Shown piece after piece: positions 55,020 to 64,000 of a DNA stretch of 64,000 bases (within the stretch, counting starts at the first letter, position 1; every line of letters begins with the position of its first letter). Source of the stretch: Macrocystis pyrifera (lineage: Eukaryota; Sar; Phaeophyceae; Laminariales; Laminariaceae); the NCBI GenBank assembly GCA_031763025.1, contig JASSKH010000037.1:3286001-3350000 (forward strand), in the 5' to 3' direction. The notes beneath the pieces were generated by a model. The model searched no databases and was not told where the DNA came from. It saw only the letters and a program-made list of their open reading frames with translations. The position numbers and the translations under genes are program-made.

Positions 55020-56400
55020 CTTGCCGCCTATTTTTATTTCACCCATGTTTTATCTCACGTTGTTCTGGCGAGAAACCCGATATTGAGTTTTATATCAAGG
55101 GATTTGCGTGTACGAAAATCACGATATTGAATTCGGCGCAAAGAGTCGAAATATCACCCTCTGTTGAGTTCTATATGTATATGTATACGTATATTTGTCA
55201 ATTTTTCGTACTTTTGCCAATTTTTCTCTTCGCACGAGCACTTTTAGGCAAAACAGTAAGTACACGGACACGGGAAGCCCTGCCGGACACATTGGTCTAG
55301 GTCTCGGCGCGATCCGTGCACTCTGAAGCGCGTGGCAGGCGCTTAATTTTTTTTTTCCGGCGGGAGTGGATAAGACGATTTCCCTGGTTTCTGTAAAGAG
55401 GCCTTATTTTGTACGTACGTATCGGTACATTGTCATGCTCTCTGTTTCCTCCCCCCGGCTCTCATGAGCTGTGAGCACACAGCTCAGGCATATACCAGGA
55501 ACACAACAGACAACATGCACAGATCCCATCGTTCCAACGCTGCCGCCCACACGCCGTGCGTGTTCGACACGCCCGTATGCGCAGTGTTGCTGTGGTTGGT
55601 TGTGTCTGTCGGAGCCTGTCGTCCTCATTCCATGGTCTGCCATATACTTTTTTATCTGTGTGTAGCCAGGATGACGTATAAAAATATCCCATCGTACATA
55701 TTTTTTTTTTGGGTTGTTGCACGGAGCACGGACCACCGCCCAGAGGACAATACCCACAGCAGTGCACAGAGCGTTCTTACCTCCAGCTTCCTACAGCTCC
55801 ACAACCAACCCTGCTGCCCAGCAGCAGCAGTGAGCACACCTTGCGCGTATGATGGATGATCGTACTGCGGCTCATTCGTACAGCAGCGTTCGTAATATAC
55901 TTACAGCAGTACAGCAGTATAGTTCTGATTGCAGTGTGTCCTACATTGCTGACCGATAGATCCTAGAGCCGGCTGAAAGGGGATCAGTACACGTACGTTC
56001 CTCGCGTTGCATTTTACAGCAGTACTGCTGAATATGCAGTCGTACCTGTACAAGCTACTCTACTGCTGTAGGAGATCGTGCAAAATGTTTTCGATTTGCG
56101 TAAAAAACACGGCATGCCAGTTGTACGAGCACTGTTCTAGCGTATACGTTTAAACTGCGCTGGATAACATTTTCGTTTCCGAGGTTCGACTCGCACCATC
56201 CACGTTTTTTTTTCTTAATTTCCTTTCTACTATTTTTGTACCAGAACTACCACAGAGTACTACAGTAATAATAATACATTCGTCCACACCTTGCTTTTCT
56301 GAACGTATAATATAGTAGAGTACATGTTACTTGTGTGTTTTAGCCCAAATTAAAGAGTTCGGGTGCGCTTGCGTGTGGCGTGCGTTCATACCTCAACATT
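55020..56400. other. no recognisable gene
   Basis: Several overlapping frames at 55,404-55,859 on both strands, none recognisable. The rest is AT-rich spacer with short CAG runs. Confidence 0.35.
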
Positions 56401-56439
56401 TCACAGCTACTCCGAATACTTGGGAGTAAAGCAAAGTAT

Positions 56440-57190
56440 GTTCGAGAAAATACTGCTATTACCGTAGGTACTTCGTACACTCGCAGTATTTCGGGTTTTT
56501 TGTACTCGAGATACTGCGAGTACTCGCAGTATTTTGAGGTTCTGTAGATACTACTGCGTATACTTTCTTCGGGCTCGCACTAATGCGGGGTTCGCTACTG
56601 CTGCTGGCATGGATACCGCCTGTTGTGCTTCAAGTATCCCGGGGTTCTGTACCGCGGGTACTCCAGTAAGTACTACCAGGTAGTCTATAGCAGTATTTCG
56701 TCCATTGGTAGTGTTCGTATTGCTGCATCTTCTGCGAGACTCAGTACTCGCAGTAATGAAATACCCTCAATATGCCCAGTACACTTCGAGTATGAAGTAC
56801 ACTTCAACCGTTTGTGCACCGTGTTGACAAGTCTCAGGCCCAGCGTTCGGCACGAAACACACCCAGATAGTCCCACACGAGTGGGTTGGAGCAAACTACT
56901 TTCGCTGGAGACAACTTGAGCACTCAAAGCAGTCTGCCAGTATTTCGATATAACATTATGCATAACTGCGAATGCTCTCAGTATCTCGAGGTTCTGTACT
57001 GCGCATATATTGCCTTTTTACCCCAAGCATTTATGTCGTGTTTCGATACCACCACTGCGGGTACATACTTTAAGCAACCTGTATTCCCGGGGTTCGGTAC
57101 TGCTCACACTCTCATTACTCTCAGTATGTGGGCCTTCTCAGTACTCGCAGTAGTTTTGCCGCCAGTACTCCATTACTCTCAGTACTCGGA
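56440..57190. repeat. degenerate minisatellite built on CAGTACTCGCAGTA
   Basis: Repeated TACTCGCAGTATT, (C/G)GAGGTTCTGTACTGCG and CTCTCAGTA words occur irregularly over 750 bp, more ordered at the ends than in the middle. A TACCAGGTA is at 56,674. Open frames here are by-products. Confidence 0.55.
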
Positions 57191-57634
57191 CTACGATTTG
57201 TTCTCGAGCATTTACCTGTGAAACCTTGATATTATACCCTGAGCACCAAGAAATATTTATTTTGGGGGAACATATATATATTGTAGTACCAGTATGTACG
57301 TGTGTGCTGCACCTTATTACTCAGTCAGCCGGTCACCAAGTACTATGTCGCAACCTCGACCTCGCGCAACTTTTATGTACTTAAGAAATAATCGCCGCGA
57401 GTCAACTGGATCAATATATCTCAACTTATACCGATACCCTATTATATATTATTGTAGTAATGATCCCACACTAATTCCGCGAACAGCAGTATAATATAGT
57501 CTGTCCTCAAAAATATGCTGTGTGTGTTCTTCACGTTAAAATGATGGGTGGGTGCAGGCGCTACTTCTAAAAAAGTGTGCAAGGTTTCATACGACGAGTA
57601 TTATTATTTCGCTCTTGCGCCACTCCCATATTAA

Positions 57635-57880
57635 TACGGCACCTCCCGGAGGGGAACCTTGTATGTAGTATGTCTAAGGAGAGTGACGCCATGAGTACAC
57701 ATTTCAAGCGGTATATGGGCGGCACACTCTGGAGGCTAGAAAATCTGGCCGGGCCTGTGCAGGATACTAAAAATAGCAAGCTCCCTCCAGAGGACGGGAC
57801 CTCTAATCCTCCAGAAATCCAACGCCCTCCAGAGGGTGACCACGCCCTCCGGAGGGTCAGATGGGTCCTAGAGGGTTTTT
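57635..57880. repeat. cluster of CTCC(A/G)GAGG palindromes
   Basis: At least five short palindromic words of the type CCCTCC(A/G)GAGGG occur within about 230 bp (for example around 57,642, 57,730, 57,786, 57,829 and 57,850). Together they give several alternative hairpins. No gene supported. Confidence 0.5.
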
Positions 57881-58029
57881 GAGAGGTAGCCGATTGGCCA
57901 CGTGTGCAAGGTAGTGCGCTGTGCGTTCCGCGCCTTGCTGTGCTGCTATTATTCTGCTACGTATGCTGTGTGCTGTGACTGTGACTATGGCCTGTGCGTG
58001 GCCTATAGTCCGTGATGAGCTGGTGCACC

Positions 58030-58720
58030 TGTTTTGCACTGCCGAAACACAAAGCATAGTCCCCACAACAAAGACTATGGAAGCACGTCTTTTCCTGTTT
58101 TTTGACGAGGAATTTTCGTTTTTCTGCCCCCAGCTCCGAACGTTTCCATGAAGCCCATAAATTGGCAGATAAAATTTGAGCTCCTCTGCGCACTCCCGTG
58201 GGTGTGCCAAAGCGACTGCACTTTTAGTGTCCTCCTTCGGGGCGGACCTCATCGCTAATTTTTAAACTATGGTTCCAGGCGCTTGAAGTTTTGTTTTTTT
58301 TGTGCTGAAGGCGTGTATTTTATTTTTCTGGTGGTGCAGAACGAGAAGGAGAAACGTACTATTAATAAAACGCACTCGTACCTTCTTTCTGGGTATTCCT
58401 GGTCGTTCTACACCAGAAAAAAACACTTGGCTTATCTATACAGCAGTACAAGAAACCGAAAATGGTTCTGGAACCACATTTTAAAACTGAAGCGACGAGG
58501 TCTGCCTCGAATGAGGCCCATAAAGGTAAGTGCTGTCGCTTTGGCACACTCAGTGAGTGCACCAAAGAGCTCACACATGCCCTGCCATATTTTGGCTCGA
58601 TGGAAACGTTCGGAGCTGGAGCAGCAAAACGAAAAGTCCCGGTAAAAAAACGGCGGCAGACGGACGTGCTTCCATTGCCTACGTTGTCGGGACTTTTGGC
58701 AATCTCAGCTTTTTTAGTGA
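58030..58720. mobile_element. fold-back element with arms of about 230 bp
   Basis: The left arm (about 58,045-58,285) is the inverse of the right arm (about 58,450-58,715). Shared words read on the right arm are GTCGCTTTGGCACAC, GAGCTC, ATGGAAACGTTCGGAGCTGG, AAAACGAAAA and GACGTGCTTCCAT. The loop is about 160 bp. The inner ends pair as CTGGAACCA with TGGTTCCAG. No intact frame. Confidence 0.7.
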
Positions 58721-59265
58721 GGAGTGCAGCACAGGTGGGTGGGGGTGTGGGGGCCAGCCAGGGGCAGCAGCAGCTGTCTCTCCGCTTCCTCTTCGAAAAC
58801 ATGCGGCAAATTATTGGAAATCGGTATTCGGTAATCAGTAATCGGTAATCAGTAATCGAATGCTTAATATATCGGTACAATCGTGACACTTTTTCCCCGT
58901 GTATGATGACCACAATATGACATCGATTTATATAGTGTGTCAAAAAAACTTGAAATACCTATTATTAATAATAAATAAGTATAAAAACAAATACACTCCT
59001 TAAGATAAACTCTTGGAATTTTCACCGAGCCTCTTTGGTTTGTAGGTCCTACTTCCTGATGGTTTTTTCTACTTCGTCTAATTAAGAAGTTCCTGCCTTG
59101 TTCGATGCAAACGCAGAGCAGCCAGTTTTGGCCCGATTTAGCTGCGATTTGGGGTTAGGGTCAGGTATGTTCGCGTACGTACGTACGTACGTTGATCCCA
59201 ACAGGGAGCAACATAACTGAACAGCCTTAAAAAAAAACAAATCTGAAGCTATGTAGTCAAACGGA

Positions 59266-59595
59266 GTCCCCGGTGGCTTGGTAGGTGGTCCGCGTGCCTG
59301 TCAAGATCAATTTCGTGGGTTCAAGTCCCACCGAGTGCATGCTCATAGGGACTTTTTCTTGCATAAAAAAATTATAAGCGGAAAGCGCGCGAAAGCGTGA
59401 GTTGGCTACATTCGATGAAAATCGACGAGCAGTGGGAATGCTGAACACTATGCGCGACAACAAATAAAAGGCACGTACCGGGGGGGAGAAGGGAGGACAC
59501 CTGTGACCACGGCTTGTCCAGAAGACCGTCGAGGGTAAAACCTCCTACGAGTGGGCTGGGAAGTAAAAGTGACGGATAAAAAAAAAAAAGAAAAA
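59266..59595 (+). mobile_element. tRNA-derived SINE, copy 3
   Basis: Almost identical to copy 1 at 13,066. A-box-like GTGGCTTGGTAGGTGG, B-box-like GTGGGTTCAAGTCCCACC, the same body and a poly-A tail with single G interruptions. High similarity of copies 1 and 3 implies recent activity. Confidence 0.87.
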
Positions 59596-60742
59596 GTCAC
59601 AGACTGTAGGCGTACAAAAGAGGACCACCTCGGTACACTTTAAATTTCCTGGTGTTTTTCATTATTGTTTCATTGTTGGAGTCGACCCCCTGACACTGTT
59701 TTCCTCACGTGTTTCATCATTGGATCCGACTTCCTGACTATTCTTTCCGAATTTCCTTGGAGGTTCATTCTTCCCTTTTGCTACTCGTCGAATTCATATC
59801 GTAGGTATACTTTATTTAGCGGGCAAACTACTACCTCAACCCACCACGCCACCAATTAATTATTAATAACTAGTGAATGATATCAAAATACAAGCAGTGT
59901 CGCACAACAACTCGTCACAAAAGTGATATGCACTCGTAAAAAAGTAGTTGTGAAACAGCACGGTTGATTGCGTCTAGTCGGAGGCAATTGACGTAAGTAA
60001 TACAGCAGTAATAATACAGAGTAGTTCTCTCATTGTTTTTTCAACTAATTGTATTTATCATAATATTAATGGTTGGTGGTATCAACCGAGCCTTCACTTT
60101 TCAAGTCAACAAAATAAATACATTGACGTATACCATCTGGGACGAGGATGGCACGCTATTTATTAGAAGGGATAAAGTGCGTTTTCCTGAACAGTGGGCG
60201 AGGTTTCTCGGCTTCCTGCTGACGACGAAATCATCCAAGCTTGACCCAACCATCGGCGCACTATTTCCACCACGACGTATGTTGGCACCATCCCTTGGAG
60301 ATAAACCGACCATGGATGGCATGGCCGCGGTAATCCGGAGTATGCCAAACCAGAAACTAAAAAGCCGTGAGACCAAACTCCCTTCCGGCCGAGATACTAA
60401 AAATCGACCACCTCAAATTCGTCCGGTACTTTCACAACTTACTTGTCAACGTGTGGAGAACGGGTGACTTCCTCGAGCAACGGAAGGAGGCGACCATTTA
60501 GGCCCTTCATAAAGTGAAAGATCGCTTTGATTGCAACACCCAACGAGGGATTTCGCTTGTTGTTCGTTCCGGCAAAGTTTTGCTGAAAATGATCGCGTCC
60601 CGCATCAGCAACCTCTACGAGGCCGAAGGGATACCCCCCGAGGAACAGTGCGGATTTCGCCCAGCACGATCAACAGTCGACATGCTGTTCGTCGTGCGCG
60701 GATTGCGAGAATTGGGACGAGCTAAAACAATTCCCCCGTGCA

Positions 60743-60981
60743 CAGGGGCGTCCGTACAAAACCGAACACGACACAACAAGTCCTCCCAAAAATCCCCGGG
60801 ATGGAACACCGTTGCAACCGTTGTTTCTGTTGTGATCACATGATGAAATAAAATAAAACTTTTTTTTTTTCTTCTTTCTTGATTGTTTCACTTGGTTCTG
60901 GTATCCCCCACCCCCCCCTGTCTAGGGAAAACATGTCTGGCCTGTGACCGTTCCCTTTTTGTGTGTTTCCTGGCGCCCTTG
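60743..60981. mobile_element. hAT-like MITE nested in the LINE
   Basis: This 239-bp block interrupts the RT between the RSTVDM...IPP region and MCFIDLQKAYD. It starts CAGGGGCG and ends CGCCCTTG, imperfect inverted termini like those of hAT elements. The flanks CCCGTGCA and GCGGTGCA match at six of eight positions if the element ends one base earlier, a plausible decayed 8-bp target duplication. Confidence 0.6.
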
Positions 60982-61363
60982 CGGTGCATGCATGCATGTG
61001 TTTCATCGACCTGCAGAAAGCATACGACTCCGTCGACCATTTCGTGAAGGATGCTCGCACCCTATAGCATACCAGACAATATACCAACCGATACCCACCA
61101 GTTCCATAGAGGCATGGGAGCTCGCACGCGTACGGATGACGGCGAGCGCTAGGAATGGTTATTAGACGTAACTCAGGGACTGCGGCAAGGATGTATCTTG
61201 TCACCGTCAGTTCAATGTCTTCCTCGCTGCTGTGATACACGCCACGCTGGTACGTTTTAGTGAAGACCCAGATATTTTGAGTGATTTGTTTCATCTCGCC
61301 GAGGACCTCGGGGACAACCGGGTGAAGGTTGACCCACTAACTTTTGTACGGAGGGCAGTATGG

Positions 61364-61800
61364 AACAGGATATTCTCGGACTTAAGGATGAAAGATTACT
61401 AGTAACTTCAGGATGAAACGTAAAAATATAGAAATCGATGAAAAGATACCAAGGAAACATTTTTTTGTCTTCCCTTTTCTTGGGTGGGTAGAAGTCAGCA
61501 CGAAGCACCACCTCGCGATTTTTTGGTGTCATACGATCTCGCATCGCCTCTCACCACCGCAAAAAATCGGATTCTTACCCGCACCGAGAACGGCGGAAAT
61601 AGGTGACAACCCGTTTGCGACAGTGAGTGGTGACGCTGGGTCCTAGGACCCTCAAAACCGTGAGGTGATGCCTTTTGTGGCGATACCTACCCACCCCAGA
61701 AACGAAAAAAAAAAAGTTTTGGCTTCCTTGGTATTTTTTGAGAAATTTCGAAATTTCCATTTTTTTCGCATTTCATCCTGAAGTCCGAAAATATCCTGTT
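61364..61800. mobile_element. 437-bp MITE nested directly before YADD
   Basis: Starts AACAGGATATTCTCGGACTT and ends AAGTCCGAAAATATCCTGTT, inverted copies with few mismatches. Weaker inverted similarity continues for about 150 bp (ATACCAAGGAA, GGTGGGTAG). The flanks AGTATGG and ATTATGG agree at six of seven positions. It separates VRRAVW from LYADD. Confidence 0.85.
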
Positions 61801-61861
61801 ATTATGGGGTACGTACGTTGTACGCGGACGATGCAGGCATTGCGTGTTTGGCCCATTCTTA

Positions 61862-62076
61862 TCGGAGAGCATTTTCGCTTAATTTTCCATAGTTTGGAAA
61901 TAATTGGAAGTTTGTATGAAGATACGGAGGGAGGCGTTCTGTCATTATTGATGTAATTAACCAAAAGAAAAAAAAGGAAATATTAATGTCACATATTTGG
62001 AGAAAAAATCATGAAAATCTAGAAGAAAAAAAAATGCGCGATAAAAATGTGGAATTATAGGAAAAAAGCTCTTCGA
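61862..62076. mobile_element. 215-bp AT-rich inverted-repeat insertion
   Basis: Starts TCGGAGAGCATTTTCGCTTA and ends AGGAAAAAAGCTCTTCGA, imperfect inverted termini of about 25 bp around an AT-rich core. It separates the YADDAGIA motif from the LADIMIV...VTVFEAAG continuation. Target duplication not clear. Confidence 0.55.
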
Positions 62077-63005
62077 CAAGAACAACCCGGAATGCCTTGC
62101 GGACATAATGATCGTCTATTGTGACCGTTTTCGAAGCAGCAGGCCTTATTGTATCCGAAACGGAAACGGAGCCCATGCTGCCGCGGACACCGACCGAGGC
62201 CCCCCAAACCTCACCGCTCGTCGTCGGAGCAGCGGAACAGAGGTATAGACGGACGATGCTGTTTTTGAACCTGGGCGGTCTTCCGGTCGTGGCAAGCGCT
62301 GACAATAAATGCCAAGGATCACACGACGGATCTCACTTGCATAGCCATGCTACAATCGGTTCAAACGGGAGCTGTATGCCTTGGAGGATGCCCCGTTCAC
62401 TCTTAAAGTGGGCATGCTAAAGGCATGGGTGATGGAAACTCTTCGGTACGCGTGTGTGACGTGGACTATTTGCCAGGAGCACTTCGCTGAGCTCCGAAGG
62501 GCGCACCACAAACAAACTCGGATCATTGGCGTCCAGCGCCGACAACGAGTTGATCATCTCGTGCCGTACGCCAAGGCCCTGAAAAAGGCACAACGCGAGA
62601 GAGTTGAGACAACCATCCGAAAACGGAGCCTCCTTGTTGTGGGGGCCGTACAGCGGACGACCAATGAGCGGCTGACCCACCGGGTGAATGTTTGGGGCGA
62701 TGGCTGGCGGGTTGAACCCAAGACCAGGTCGACCAGAAAAGAACTGGGCCCAATGTCTAGCAGGCGACCTTATGGCTATTCAAGCCTCCGAGGGGTCCAC
62801 GGAAAGCTGCCTTAGGCTGTTCGGAGTAGATACGGTGATATGGCCGAGGGCGGCGAAGAAGAGCGCGAAGTGGTGCCGGAGGGTCGTCGAAGCCGCGGAC
62901 CGTTTCATAGCGAGGTGGCACAGGGACGAGGCGCAGAGAAGCCGGCTGCGCCATGCAGCTGAGGACGCAAAGGGCGACGACCAGGAGTGTGGGAGACGAA
63001 GGTGA

Positions 63006-64000
63006 GGAACAGTCGTACTGATATATCTGTCGACGAATGCAGAAACGAAAAGATAGATCGGGTGGCTAGGTATCGGTTCGACTAGATGTACTGGTTGGTT
63101 TTGGATCGTTTCAAGAGTTACGACGACATGCGTTTTTCTATCAGCAGGGGCCGTGCATTTATGGCCCCTCCCCAATTTATTTGTAGATTTCCCTCTTTTT
63201 CGGCGGTCCTACGTTTTCCTTGGGCATCGCCCTCGACCTGGGACACAACACAAAACAGTCAGTTTACCATCCAGACACCTGGTAGACCTTCTCACTAGCG
63301 TCAGAAGCTCGTTCTACCCCTCGAAGACACGTGCGAGCGCATGTCTCCACTTGGTCGGGTCGTGGCCAGACTTGAGATTGGTCTTGTTATTCATGGTTAT
63401 TTGCATATTGTAGGCATGCATGTGTTACAATCCTGTTCTATCTGATGCGGACTGTAAACGGTGATCCTTCGAATAGGCTCATGCCCGGGTTGCATGCCTC
63501 ATCCTGACCCTACACGTCATGACGTGTACACTCCTGATCTATAGCATAGGTCTTGAAGTTTAGCAAATTTAGGTTTGCTTGTTGTTGGGTCGGTAAATGG
63601 GGGGGGGGGAGGGGCAGCGGCAGTACCGACATTTGACACCGCGGCGAGAGTAGAACGGAGACGGCAAAGGGTGTGGCTACATTCCCGACTTAGTTTTCTA
63701 GGTCAGATGGGCACCCATGTTACTATCATCTCGCCTATAGCACGATGTTCTCTTTTTCCCCCTTCTCTCTTCCTTCCCGCATTTAGCCTCGTCTCTTCCT
63801 TTGTTAGCGTTCCCCTGCCCGCCGTCCTTATGCGCGTATCAATATTTCGTCCGAGTTATTTCGTCCGCACAGTAGCTATCTGTCCTTTTTGAGTGCGTAT
63901 GCTGTCCGTAATATAGTTTTATAAAAACAACCTTTCTGATCACTCCGCGTAATTTGCATCATGCTTCATTTCACATTTTTTTTTAGTTGATTGTTCTTTT
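63006..64000. other. no recognisable gene
   Basis: Possibly LINE 3' end for the first few hundred bases. A G run occurs at about 63,600-63,609. No gene supported. Confidence 0.4.

Larger units (their letters stand above)
60070..63005 (+). pseudogene. LINE reverse transcriptase remnant with nested insertions
   Basis: In order: 60,138-60,362 (RFPEQWARFLGFLLTTKSSK, connecting region); 60,391-60,742 (VRYFHNLLVNVWRTGDF, an in-frame TAG at 60,499, then VLLKMIASRISN and EQCGFRPARSTVDMLFVVRG); 60,990-61,363 (FIDLQKAYDSVD, LRQGCILSP, VRRAVW); 61,817-61,843 (YADDAGIA, the catalytic motif); and 62,121-63,005 (TVFEAAGLIVSE, LKVGMLKAWVMETLRYACVT, KKSAKWCRRVVEAADRF). Several frameshifts and stops, no endonuclease, so it is 5'-truncated and dead. 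Three insertions total about 0.9 kb. Confidence 0.9.

Overview
This is a eukaryotic nuclear window with low gene density. It is dominated by decayed mobile elements, microsatellites and long homopolymer runs. I see no bacterial operons, rRNA or genuine tRNA genes, and no CRISPR array. The protein styles (a stramenopile-type Copia gag-pol, a decayed LINE, a TPR-like gene with introns of about 1.4 kb, many CAG/CTG runs) suggest a brown alga or another stramenopile. That assignment is inference.

Layout. 0-6 kb: tandem repeats, CAG and ATT microsatellites and a fold-back element. 6.6-7.9 kb: a G-run-bounded repeat and a minisatellite. 8.1-10.5 kb: a large inverted repeat pair. 11.5-19.2 kb: 105-bp MITEs, two tRNA-derived SINEs and a duplicated 0.8-kb repeat. 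20.4-25 kb: the best host gene, three exons of a TPR-like protein joined by two phase-0 introns, with a frameshift in the first exon. 27.5-46.4 kb: many short coding-like exons, several resembling extracellular REJ/polycystin-type repeats and membrane segments, apparently a decayed large surface-protein gene, plus coding-like pieces on the minus strand. 46.7-48.5 kb: a LINE 3' fragment and local duplications. 50.2-54 kb: a degenerate Ty1/copia gag-protease-integrase on the minus strand without reverse transcriptase. 54.6-55 kb: a candidate secreted protein. 56.4-58.7 kb: a minisatellite and a fold-back element. 59.3 kb: a third SINE. 60.1-63 kb: a LINE reverse transcriptase remnant broken by three separate small inverted-repeat insertions.

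Two dispersed signals stand out. One is an 11-copy, constant-length 105-bp MITE family with TA flanks. The other is a 9-bp palindrome, TACC(A/T)GGTA, present at least 15 times where about 0.5 is expected. In one MITE copy this 9-mer sits exactly where every comparable copy has a plain TA. That is what an excision footprint of a TA-targeting transposon would look like.

All gene calls are by eye. Exon boundaries outside the TPR-like gene are tentative, and many fragments are probably dead.
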